A DNA stretch of 64,000 nt from the NCBI GenBank assembly GCA_964345235.1, contig CAYFQE010000004.1, positions 6,232 to 70,231 on the forward strand. The letters run 5' to 3'. This document shows, piece after piece, positions 57,613 to 64,000 of the stretch. The position numbers and the translations under genes were made by a program. The notes below the pieces were generated by a model that had not been told where the DNA came from, searched no databases, and saw only the letters and a program-made list of their open reading frames with translations. How positions within the stretch are numbered: the first letter of the stretch is position 1; every line of letters begins with the position of its first letter. This DNA is from Scatomorpha sp964345235 (GTDB lineage: Bacteria; Bacillota; Clostridia; Oscillospirales; Oscillospiraceae).

Positions 57613-58836
57613 ATGAAAAAGAATTTTTCTATTTTAGTTGTCCTCATTTTGCTGCTCTCTCTGCTCTCGGCCTGCGCCGATGCCTCTGTGAGAGAGTATG
57701 AGCCCACCCCAACTTTTACTCCCAAGCCCGAGGGTATGCACGACTTTAAAAAAGCTTATGAGAGCATGGACCCCAACACTGTTGTGTTCACCATAGGCAA
57801 GGATAAAATATACTGGGACGAGCTTTTTTATTGGATACATTCCTCTGTGCTGAGAGTGGAATCTCAGCTCGGCGCAATGCCCCTTGACAGCATGCTTTCG
57901 GAGGACGAGAGCTTCGCCGACTTTGTTATGGGGGATGTAAATGCCGTAATAACTCAGTTTTATGCCCTTAACAAGGAGCTGGCTAAGCTCGGAATCGGAC
58001 TGAGCGAGGACTCTAAGGCTCAGTTTGAAGAGATTAAAAAGGCCAACATGGAGCGTTACTGCGGCGGTGAGGTTTCGGACAAGGAATTTTACGAAAAACT
58101 CTCGGAGTTTTTGATTAGCGAGAGAGTATATAAATATGTCAGCGAAACCTCTTTGCTCCACCAGGACGGGTTTGTCGCTCTTTACGGCAAGGCCGGAGAA
58201 AAGCTCCCCGCCGAAAGAGTTCTTGCCTTTGCCGAGGAGCAGGGCTATATGAGAGCCATGCATGTGCTTTTCTCTTATGAAAATCCCGACGGCACTGCAA
58301 GAACCGATGCGGAAAAGCTGGAACTTAAAAAAGAGGCCGAGGCTCTTGTAAACGAGCTTAGAGCGATAGAAAATAACGACAAACTTGTCGAAGAATTTAA
58401 AAAGAAAATTCAGGAGAAGGGCGAGGACCCCGGCGCAGTGCAGTTTGCAGACGGCTACTACTTTACCGAAGGCGCAATGGTTCCCGCATTTGAAAATGCC
58501 GTTAAGGCCGCCGAGATGTATAAGGTCACAGACCCCGTCGAGAGCGAATTCGGCCTGCATGTGATTTTAAGGCTTCCCTTGGAGCCGGACGGCGTGCTCG
58601 AGCCCTCTATGGGAAATTATCCCCCGAGAACTTTAAGGACCGACACCGCGGGTTATGATTACAACGAACAAATCAAGGGCTTTGCCAAGATGTATGAGCT
58701 TAAAGAAAGTGATGCCATGAAGGGCTTTGATTTGCTGAAAATATTCGGTGAGGATGCAGACAGTGTGTTTAACCCCGGCTCCACCGCATCTCCCGCAACC
58801 GAAAGTGAAGAGCCGAAGGCAAGTCCGAGTAATTAA
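57613..58836 (+). CDS. Parvulin-type (SurA/PrsA-like) peptidyl-prolyl isomerase lipoprotein
   Basis: A 407-residue lipoprotein with lipobox 'LLSAC' (Cys21). Residues 45-200 form a SurA/PrsA-type helical chaperone domain. Residues 210-325 resemble the PpiC/parvulin domain ('MRAMHVLFSYENPDG', 'EKGEDPGAVQFADGYYFTEGAMVPAFENAV', 'SEFGLHVILRL'). It would help fold secreted proteins at the outer face of the membrane, as PrsA does. The C-terminal 70 residues are a Ser/Pro/Glu-rich tail. AAGGAAG precedes the ATG; it follows mfd by 51 bp with its own promoter. Confidence 0.88.
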   Translation: MKKNFSILVVLILLLSLLSACADASVREYEPTPTFTPKPEGMHDFKKAYESMDPNTVVFTIGKDKIYWDELFYWIHSSVLRVESQLGAMPLDSMLSEDESFADFVMGDVNAVITQFYALNKELAKLGIGLSEDSKAQFEEIKKANMERYCGGEVSDKEFYEKLSEFLISERVYKYVSETSLLHQDGFVALYGKAGEKLPAERVLAFAEEQGYMRAMHVLFSYENPDGTARTDAEKLELKKEAEALVNELRAIENNDKLVEEFKKKIQEKGEDPGAVQFADGYYFTEGAMVPAFENAVKAAEMYKVTDPVESEFGLHVILRLPLEPDGVLEPSMGNYPPRTLRTDTAGYDYNEQIKGFAKMYELKESDAMKGFDLLKIFGEDADSVFNPGSTASPATESEEPKASPSN

Positions 58837-58844
58837 AGACATAG

Positions 58845-58876
58845 AAAAAGCAGAGTAGCATGCTACTCTGCTTTTT
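58845..58876. terminator. Bidirectional terminator after the parvulin gene
   Basis: Sixteen-bp perfect palindrome AAAAAGCAGAGTAGCA/TGCTACTCTGCTTTTT. Confidence 0.85.
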
Positions 58877-58896
58877 TATTTATGCGTTATGCGGTT

Positions 58897-59793
58897 TTAC
58901 TTTTTCTTACTGAAGAAGCTGAAGAAGTTTTTGAAAGCCTCGGAGACGGCGTTGTAGATGTTTTTAAACTTCTCTGAAAATTTTTCGCTGAAGTTCTGAA
59001 TCTTCTCCTTGGCCTCCGCCATCTTTTTTATGCTGTCTTTTACGGAATCGACCTTGTTTTTAAGCTCGTCGGGGTCCATTTTTTCGAGTGAACGGCAAAG
59101 GGATATGAGCTTATTAATCTGCGAGTCGGTAAGCTTCACGCCCATGCGCTCCGCTATATTTATTATCTCGACTCTTAGCTCTTCGTCGGTCATATTTCTG
59201 GTTTCGTCCAAGATGAGCTTGAGCTCGTTGACTATCTCGACCGAATCAATGGCGCCCAACTTCTCGGCAAGTTCGGCCGTAACCGTGAGTTCTTCGGCGC
59301 CAACCTGTTTGGCCAGCTCGTCCATCTTGACTCCGCTCATATCTTCGTAGGCAAGATACACGCCCGTAAGCGCCGCAGTGCCCGACACATTGAAAGGCGC
59401 GGCAACTATTACCTTGCAATCCTTAACGCCCGCCGTGGTGAGTGCGCTTATATACATTTCTTTACTGCACCAGTCTATGTTGTGCGTTTCGACCTGAATG
59501 CCCGAGCCTTCCGGCAGAGTTTCGATATAGATGCTCGAGTAGGAGCGCGAGCCTATTTTGGAGCTGTCGATAAGTCCCTCGAGATATTTTCTCTCTTGAT
59601 TAATGCTGACGCGGAGCTCTTTTACATCTCCCCGCTTAATTCCGAAAACATTATAGATGTTTTCTATCTGGTTTTCGTCTAAGTTGACGCCTAAAACCGC
59701 CCTCTTCTCGCCCTCGGCTATATCTGCCGCAAGGACAAAGCTCATTGAGCTTAAAATTAAAATCGTAAGTATAATAGCTATTATTTTTTTCAT
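58897..59793 (-). CDS. DUF1002-family secreted protein
   Basis: A 298-residue protein with a signal peptide (residues 1-22, ending 'SFVLA'). Residues 35-250 match DUF1002 ('AVLGVNLDENQIENIYNVFGI', 'RSYSSIYIETLPEGSGIQVETHNIDWCSKEMYISALTTAGV'), a Firmicutes family of unknown function. The C-terminal 60 residues are a Lys/Glu-rich helix ending 'FFSFFSKKK', possibly a coiled coil or membrane-binding tail. GGAAGG precedes the ATG at 59793. It lies 23 bp after rsmG on the same strand and shares its transcript. Confidence 0.82.
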   Translation of the reverse strand: MKKIIAIILTILILSSMSFVLAADIAEGEKRAVLGVNLDENQIENIYNVFGIKRGDVKELRVSINQERKYLEGLIDSSKIGSRSYSSIYIETLPEGSGIQVETHNIDWCSKEMYISALTTAGVKDCKVIVAAPFNVSGTAALTGVYLAYEDMSGVKMDELAKQVGAEELTVTAELAEKLGAIDSVEIVNELKLILDETRNMTDEELRVEIINIAERMGVKLTDSQINKLISLCRSLEKMDPDELKNKVDSVKDSIKKMAEAKEKIQNFSEKFSEKFKNIYNAVSEAFKNFFSFFSKKK

Positions 59794-59816
59794 AATACAT
59801 ACCTTCCTTTCTGCTG

Positions 59817-60518
59817 TCACAGAGGACTTTTCTTCATCTGCGCAAAGCGCCGCGGGTATTTCTTCGGCGTGATTTTTTCCTTTCTGATCACGATCAGGCT
59901 TCTGCCTGTATCGGCCCAGGGAAGAACATATTCGTGCACGGCCTCTACACTGCCGCCCAAAAGCTCTATGCCCTTTTTAGCGGCAGAAAGCTCCTGTTCG
60001 GGCTCGGGCCCCTTCATGGCGAGCATAACCCCGCCTTTTTTGACGAGATGCATGGAAAGCTCCGAGAGCAGCCTGAGGTCGGCCACCGCTCTGGAAATGA
60101 CAATATCGAAGCTCTCTCTGAGTTCCTCGCCTGCCTCTTCCGCCCTTATGGGGAGAACTTTACAGTCATTAAGCTCAAGCTCGGATATGAGTTTTTCGAG
60201 AAAATTTACCCGTTTTTGACGGCACTCGAGCAGACTTACCGAAAGGCTCTCTTCGGCTATCTTTAAAGCCGCTCCGGGAAAACCCGCACCGGAGCCTATA
60301 TCGCAGAGACTTTTGCTTTTAAAATCAAAGTAGCGCAGCACGGCGATTGAATCTAAGAAATGGAGTTTCATTATCTCCTCGTCTTCCTTTATTGCCGTTA
60401 GATTTGCCGTCTTCGAGCCCTCTATGAGGCTTTCTTTATATTTTATAAACTTCGCTATCTGATCCGCCTTGAGCTCTATTCCGAGCTCTGCGGCGCTGTT
60501 TATAAATTTATTTTCCAA
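59817..60518 (-). CDS. rsmG: 16S rRNA (guanine527-N7)-methyltransferase RsmG
   Basis: A 233-residue SAM-dependent methyltransferase that methylates G527 of 16S rRNA. It has 'HFLDSIAVL', the SAM motif 'LCDIGSGAGFPGAALKIA', 'LLECRQKRVNFLEKL' and 'ISRAVADLRLLSEL', all RsmG hallmarks. The start is TTG at 60518 with GGAG seven bases upstream; the longer frame runs into the upstream terminator. The terminator's T-run ends only 14 bases before the start codon, so expression depends on read-through or an unseen promoter. Confidence 0.94.
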   Translation of the reverse strand: MENKFINSAAELGIELKADQIAKFIKYKESLIEGSKTANLTAIKEDEEIMKLHFLDSIAVLRYFDFKSKSLCDIGSGAGFPGAALKIAEESLSVSLLECRQKRVNFLEKLISELELNDCKVLPIRAEEAGEELRESFDIVISRAVADLRLLSELSMHLVKKGGVMLAMKGPEPEQELSAAKKGIELLGGSVEAVHEYVLPWADTGRSLIVIRKEKITPKKYPRRFAQMKKSPL

Positions 60519-60536
60519 ATTTTGTTCTCCGTAAAA

Positions 60537-60560
60537 AAGTGGGCAGTCGCCTGCCCACTT
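60537..60560 (-). terminator. Terminator after the SleB-like gene, abutting the rsmG ribosome site
   Basis: Ten-bp perfect stem AAGTGGGCAG/CTGCCCACTT, loop TCGC; the minus-strand run is TTTTTT, directly followed by the ribosome site of rsmG. Confidence 0.8.
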
Positions 60561-60609
60561 ATAGCACATTTTTTCTTAAATTTCAATATTTAAGAATTTA
60601 GGTCGCATA

Positions 60610-61632
60610 TTATGCGTAAAAATCGTGCCTTCCTATTGTCTTTATATATGTAAGTTCGCTCTTAAACCAGTTGTCGGCGCCGACCTTGGGATTGACGAAG
60701 TACAGACTGCCCCCCGACATTTCGACTCCTTCGAAGCAGAGCTTTGCGGCAATTGTAGACTCCTCGCTCGGGCTCACATTTATGTTGCCCGTTTCCGTGG
60801 GTCCGAACTGGACACCGTACTCTCTATCGAAAATAACTCCAAGCACATCATCGGGAAAGCCCGGCGTTTTAACACGATTTAAAACAACATTGCCAACCGC
60901 TATCTTGCCCTCGAGAGGCTCTTTTCCCGCCTCGGCTTCAATAAGCCTTGAGAGCCAATATAAGTCGCTGTCGGCGTAAACCTCGGCCGAGGTTTTTACT
61001 CTGTATGAAACTCCCTCTTCGAGCTTGAAATCCACTTGCTTCATATCGACGCTTGCTTCATAACTCAAGCCGTAAAAACCGCAGAGCATATCCAGCGGAT
61101 AGTAAATCTTTGTAGGTGTCTTAATAATATCGCTCGGCGGAACCACGGCTCTGTCGCCGACTTCGATATATGTCCCGTATTCCGAAACCTTAAACAATGT
61201 GCCTCCTATATATTCGCCGTTCATGCTCTCGCCCAGTATGCTGGCAAACTGCCATATTGCCGCATATATCTTTCCGTCGAACATGGGAAGCCTTACACAG
61301 GCGACATCGTTTACATAGGCTGTTAGATAGTTCATCTCGGGTTCGGAACCCATACGGCGAAGCTTCGAGGGCATCGAGGCTGACGGCACACTTCCTGCAG
61401 GTTTGCTTGGCGCTGCGACAACATTTGAAGTTTGCGGCGTGTCTTCGGCCGTAGCTTCTGCTAAAACTGCGGACGATGCGGGCGCCATCCAATAGTAACC
61501 TTCTTCACTTGCCCGCTTGGGATCTATAACTAAAGAGCCCGAAAAAGCAAGCATAATAAATACAAATGCCAGAACCGTTGCCATCTTCTTTTTTTGTTTT
61601 TTTGTAAATTCGACAGTGAACATTTTTTTCAT
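60610..61632 (-). CDS. SleB-like cell wall hydrolase with N-terminal stalk domain
   Basis: A 340-residue protein. A basic N-terminus and one hydrophobic segment (residues 17-36) anchor or export it. Residues 105-200 resemble a copper-amine-oxidase-N/stalk domain ('LPMFDGKIYAAIWQFASILG', 'YYPLDMLCGFYGLSYE'). Residues 225-340 match Hydrolase_2/SleB ('WLSRLIEAEAGKEPLEGKIAVGNVVLNRVK', 'FFVNPK'-type 'LYFVNPKVG', end 'TIGRHDFYA'), a lytic transglycosylase-like fold with the conserved Glu in 'EAEAG'. It would cut peptidoglycan, as in spore-cortex lysis or wall turnover. Its own promoter lies upstream. Confidence 0.85.
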   Translation of the reverse strand: MKKMFTVEFTKKQKKKMATVLAFVFIMLAFSGSLVIDPKRASEEGYYWMAPASSAVLAEATAEDTPQTSNVVAAPSKPAGSVPSASMPSKLRRMGSEPEMNYLTAYVNDVACVRLPMFDGKIYAAIWQFASILGESMNGEYIGGTLFKVSEYGTYIEVGDRAVVPPSDIIKTPTKIYYPLDMLCGFYGLSYEASVDMKQVDFKLEEGVSYRVKTSAEVYADSDLYWLSRLIEAEAGKEPLEGKIAVGNVVLNRVKTPGFPDDVLGVIFDREYGVQFGPTETGNINVSPSEESTIAAKLCFEGVEMSGGSLYFVNPKVGADNWFKSELTYIKTIGRHDFYA

Positions 61633-61708
61633 AAAGCACCGCTCCGCTCAAAGTACATTTGATTGAAATAATTCTAAAAATCTGAAGTCTTTGCTGTTTT
61701 CTAACATA

Positions 61709-61738
61709 ATTATACTTTAAAAGTTGAAATATTCTCAA
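61709..61738 (-). promoter_or_regulatory. Promoter of the SleB-like hydrolase gene
   Basis: Minus strand: TTGAGA (61738-61733), 18 bp, TATAAT (61714-61709). Confidence 0.55.
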
Positions 61739-62233
61739 TCATCAATATGCACAAATAGCTTTTATCCTTTTCGTATAAAACGACGAGCGAGACTATCGCT
61801 TGTATTATATTACATGTTTTACGATTTTTCACCCTATATCTTGTGTCAACAATTTGCATAAAAATTTCAGATTTTACCAAAATATTTCAAAATTATCTTA
61901 AAAATTACAAATTGGTTTCAATTTTCACCGGTTTTTAGCCCGTTGATGCGAAAATAATTGATATTATGTAAACCCTTTTAATGAATATTTTTGCCCCAAT
62001 TTTTATATTCTTAAATTGTGTTCTGTATTTTTAAGCCCACAAACTATATATATTTTCCCCACTTCACCCATTATATGTGTTGTTATCTTCCTCTAAAGCC
62101 ACACTTCAACCAAAATTAGCTTTTTTATCATTTTTGAGATATATTCATTTTTCTGTTTTTATGAATATTAATGGCGTTTTTTTAGAGATTTTATCGCCAC
62201 TGTAAACCAATCATTTTCTGTAACTTTTCGCCT

Positions 62234-62249
62234 TGTGATTTAAGTCACT
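62234..62249. promoter_or_regulatory. CRP/FNR-like site upstream of rubredoxin
   Basis: TGTGA-N6-TCACT, one base off the CRP consensus, centred about 71.5 bp before the expected transcription start, the classic class I activator position. Confidence 0.5.
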
Positions 62250-62267
62250 CAAACACACTTGTTTGAG
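62248..62267. promoter_or_regulatory. Inverted repeat upstream of the rubredoxin promoter
   Basis: Perfect arms CTCAAACA and TGTTTGAG with a 4-bp spacer, overlapping the CRP-like site by two bases and 10 bp before the -35 box. Confidence 0.5.
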
Positions 62268-62277
62268 CGATGTGAGC

Positions 62278-62306
62278 TTTACTTTAAAATGGTCTAATGC
62301 TATACT
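62278..62306 (+). promoter_or_regulatory. Promoter of rubredoxin
   Basis: TTTACT (62278-62283), 17 bp, TATACT (62301-62306). Confidence 0.7.
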
Positions 62307-62374
62307 GATTCTGTAATCTTCGTGCCAATTTTGCCGAGGAGAACGAAATATCACTTATAACGGAGGAAGATAAA

Positions 62375-62530
62375 ATGACAAAGTACGAATGCGCATGCGG
62401 CTATGTTTATGATCCTGCAGTGGGCGATCCTGACGGCGGAGTTGCCCCCGGAACAGCTTTTGAAGATATCGGCGAAGACTGGGTATGCCCTGTCTGCGGC
62501 TTAGATAAGAGCGCTTTTGAGGCTCTTTAA
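62375..62530 (+). CDS. Rubredoxin (CxC-CxxC variant)
   Basis: A 51-residue electron carrier, read from the sequence. It has 'YVYDPAVGDPDGGVAPGTAFEDI' and 'DWVCPVCGLDKSAFE'. The second iron site is the usual CxxCG, but the first reads C-A-C-G-Y (Cys6, Cys8), one residue shorter than the common CxxCGY; a similar C-P-C-G-Y form is, from memory, common enough in some rubredoxins, so function is likely kept. CGGAGGA lies before the ATG. Rubredoxin often donates electrons to oxygen or peroxide reductases in anaerobes; none lies adjacent. Single gene with its own promoter and terminator. Confidence 0.9.
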   Translation: MTKYECACGYVYDPAVGDPDGGVAPGTAFEDIGEDWVCPVCGLDKSAFEAL

Positions 62531-62544
62531 TCAGGGTTTATTAA

Positions 62545-62573
62545 GGTTGCGGCTAAAGCCGCAGCCTTTTTTT
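62545..62573 (+). terminator. Terminator of rubredoxin
   Basis: Nine-bp stem GGTTGCGGC/GCCGCAGCC (one G-T pair), loop TAAA, followed by T7. Confidence 0.85.
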
Positions 62574-62593
62574 ATTTTTCATTACTTTTGTAG

Positions 62594-62622
62594 TTTACAT
62601 CTCCAGATTTTTGTGATATAAG
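62594..62622 (+). promoter_or_regulatory. Promoter of the S1-domain protein gene
   Basis: TTTACA (62594-62599), 17 bp, TATAAG (62617-62622). Confidence 0.55.
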
Positions 62623-62688
62623 TTGGTTTAGCTTCCTGTATATTTAAAAATTTTTAAGATTATTTAACTTTAGGGGGATTTATTATCT

Positions 62689-63099
62689 ATGGATTTGAAG
62701 GTCGGAGTCATCCTCGAGGGAACTGTGAGCGGAATTGCAAACTTCGGCGCATTTGTCACCTTGGAAAACGGCCAAAAGGGTTTGGTGCACATTTCCGAAA
62801 TAGCCAATTCCTATGTCGAGAATGTGAGAGATCACGTGAGCGAGGGTATGAAGATTAAGGTTAAAGTACTTGAGCTTGGACCGGGCGGCAAAATAAATCT
62901 CTCAATTAAAAAGGCTCTTGCTCCGACACCGACACAAGAGGCGTCCATTGATACAAAACCGCAGCCCAAGCCCGAGCCCGTTTCGAAAACGGACAGCGAG
63001 ATTTTCGAAGACAGGCTTAAGCGTTTTATGCAGGAATCTAACAGCCGCATAAACGAAAACAAGATGTATAAAGACCTAAAGGGCCGCGGAAGAAGATAA
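62689..63099 (+). CDS. S1 RNA-binding-domain protein (YugI/GSP13-like)
   Basis: A 136-residue protein. Residues 4-76 are one S1/OB-fold domain ('GVILEGTVSGIANFGAFVTLENGQKGLVHISEIA', 'VKVLELGPGGKINLSIKKA'). Residues 77-136 form a Pro/Lys/Glu-rich tail ending 'KMYKDLKGRGRR', suited to nucleic-acid contact. Small S1 proteins of this kind associate with ribosomes or stress responses in Firmicutes. GGGGGA lies about 13 bases before the ATG, a rather wide gap. Single gene with promoter and terminator. Confidence 0.85.
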   Translation: MDLKVGVILEGTVSGIANFGAFVTLENGQKGLVHISEIANSYVENVRDHVSEGMKIKVKVLELGPGGKINLSIKKALAPTPTQEASIDTKPQPKPEPVSKTDSEIFEDRLKRFMQESNSRINENKMYKDLKGRGRR

Positions 63100-63117
63100 G
63101 TCGGATAAGTTTATATC

Positions 63118-63146
63118 AAATGGGAAGCTTCCGGCTTCCCATTTTT
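63118..63146 (+). terminator. Terminator of the S1-domain gene
   Basis: Stem AATGGGAAGC/GCTTCCCATT, loop TTCCG, followed by TTTT. Confidence 0.8.
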
Positions 63147-63198
63147 ATTATTGAAAAACTATGCTGCCGAAATAGAAATCACATTGTGAGGTGTTAGT

Positions 63199-63987
63199 AT
63201 GAAAAAAACAGCAATCGTCACCGGCGCCAGCCGCGGCATAGGCAGAGAGACGGCTCTGCTTTTGAGTAAAAACGGATATGAGGTCTTTGACCTTTCGAGA
63301 AGCGGTGAAAGTCTTGACGGTATTAAAACCGTTAAAACGGACCTTTGCTCGGAGGAGGAGATAAAAAGAGCCTTCGACGAGATTTTTAAAGAGCGAAAAT
63401 GTTTGGACCTTTTGGTGAATAACGCAGGTTTCGGCATATCGGGCACTGTTGAATTTACAAATACGGCGGACGCAAAACGCCTTTTTGATGTGAACTTTTT
63501 TGCCCCCTTTATGTGCTCCAGAGAGGCGGTAAAATATCTCAGAAACTCTACTAATCCTCATATAGTAAATATAAGCTCCGCCGCGGCTATATTCCCTCTG
63601 CCTTTCCAAGCCTTTTACTCGGCCTCGAAGGCCGCCGTACACTCTTTGTCTATGGCTTTAAGCGGGGAGCTCAAACCCTTTGGAATTAGGGTGAACACTG
63701 TGATGCCCGGCGACAGCAAGACGACTTTCACCGCCAAGAGGGAAAAATCGTTTGAGGGTGAAGAACTTTATGGCGAGCGCATAGTCCGTTCGATATCGTC
63801 GATGGAAAAAGATGAGCAGGGCGGTTTTTCTCCAAGGCTTGTGGCGGAAACCATACTTAAAATAGCCCAAAGCGATAAAACAGGCGGAATTCACATTGTG
63901 GGCGGGAAGTACAAATTGTTTGCCGCTGTCTCTAACCTTTTGCCCGAAAGGCTTAAAAACAGTCTTATATTTAAGATGTACGGCTAA
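63199..63987 (+). CDS. Short-chain dehydrogenase/reductase
   Basis: A 262-residue NAD(P)-dependent enzyme of the classical SDR family. It has the cofactor motif 'TGASRGIG' (residues 8-15), 'LVNNAGFG' and the catalytic set Ser ('ISSAAAI'), Tyr and Lys ('FYSASKAAVHSL'). It has a Ser/Arg-type second beta-strand end ('LSRSGE'), which leans to NADP, but this is not firm. The C-terminal 'GGKYKLFAAVSNLLPERLKN' resembles lipid- or sugar-related SDRs with a hydrophobic tail. Substrate unknown. GAGGTG precedes the ATG. No partner genes are seen before the window end. Confidence 0.9.
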   Translation: MKKTAIVTGASRGIGRETALLLSKNGYEVFDLSRSGESLDGIKTVKTDLCSEEEIKRAFDEIFKERKCLDLLVNNAGFGISGTVEFTNTADAKRLFDVNFFAPFMCSREAVKYLRNSTNPHIVNISSAAAIFPLPFQAFYSASKAAVHSLSMALSGELKPFGIRVNTVMPGDSKTTFTAKREKSFEGEELYGERIVRSISSMEKDEQGGFSPRLVAETILKIAQSDKTGGIHIVGGKYKLFAAVSNLLPERLKNSLIFKMYG

Positions 63988-64000
63988 AAATAAAATGCCA

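Larger units (their letters stand above)
61633..62374. other. 742-bp AT-rich non-coding gap
   Basis: No gene or known RNA was recognised. The left end holds the SleB-like gene promoter; the right end holds a CRP/FNR-like site, an inverted repeat and the rubredoxin promoter. The middle is made of low-GC runs with no long repeat. The length and composition are unusual for this gene-dense window, and an unlisted small RNA could lie here. Confidence 0.6.

Noticed and set aside
61740..62230. DnaA boxes or a replication origin in the AT-rich gap
   Set aside because: No cluster of TTATNCACA boxes and no dnaA or dnaN gene nearby.
1..64000. CRISPR array, insertion sequence or prophage
   Set aside because: No regularly spaced repeats, no transposase or integrase motif and no phage structural gene were found on reading the window.

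Overview
The window looks like chromosome of an anaerobic, low-to-mid GC Gram-positive of the class Clostridia. The evidence is strong AGGAGG-type ribosome binding sites with frequent TTG starts, lipoprotein signal peptides, a BofA-type membrane protein, an FeFe hydrogenase, a ferredoxin-linked 2-oxoacid oxidoreductase, rubredoxin and CCA-encoding tRNA genes. No oxygen-respiration genes, phage, insertion sequence or CRISPR array were seen. The family cannot be fixed from the sequence alone; an amino-acid-fermenting lineage fits best (inference).

Layout. 1-2160 is a family 5 peptide-binding lipoprotein cut by the window edge. 2.2-4.5 kb holds an XRE regulator, a YhhN-family membrane protein and a membrane-anchored C-type-lectin-like protein. 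4.6-9.9 kb is an efflux-type module: TetR regulator, divergent MMPL/RND transporter with a long cytoplasmic tail, and a secreted Leu/Gly heptad-repeat partner. 10-13.7 kb has rodA and tsaE-tsaB-upp-gntR. After a small gene and tRNA-Thr, 14.6-22.6 kb is one tightly overlapping minus-strand operon: FAD protein, uvrB, polA, rimI, tsaD, radC.

22.8-29.1 kb is the most unusual block. One strand carries a YkvI-type transporter, a ketopantoate-reductase-like enzyme, an unrecognised P-loop ATPase, the four subunits of a 2-oxoacid:ferredoxin oxidoreductase (VOR/KOR type) and a YheO-family regulator whose frame is broken exactly at a dnaX-like slippery heptamer, A AAA AAG. Next come tRNA-Gly and an amputated aconitase. 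30-36.9 kb is a five-gene operon headed by a divergent type IIA topoisomerase pair, followed by YitT, LUD-domain and transglutaminase-like lipoprotein genes.

37-38 kb has bofA-like and YugP-like genes. 38.1-41.7 kb encodes an FeFe hydrogenase beside a NuoF-tail/GltD-like fusion, probably an NAD(P)H-to-hydrogen unit. 41.9-45.2 kb is a four-gene betaine/choline-type ABC importer. After cardiolipin synthase come rpmG-secE-nusG-rplK-rplA, which ends in a terminator with no rplJL. 49.6-52.5 kb has folC-ruvX, a PLC-like protein and the last third of a UDP-glucose dehydrogenase gene. 52.8-64 kb holds a BMP-family lipoprotein, mfd, a parvulin lipoprotein, a DUF1002 protein, rsmG, a SleB-like hydrolase, a 742-bp AT-rich gap, rubredoxin, an S1-domain protein and a short-chain dehydrogenase.

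How parts connect: UvrB, PolA, Mfd, RadC and RuvX cover DNA repair. TsaB, TsaD and TsaE supply most of the t6A tRNA pathway. The ferredoxin reduced by the oxoacid oxidoreductase could feed the hydrogenase. Two truncated genes, aconitase and UDP-glucose dehydrogenase, indicate ongoing gene loss.
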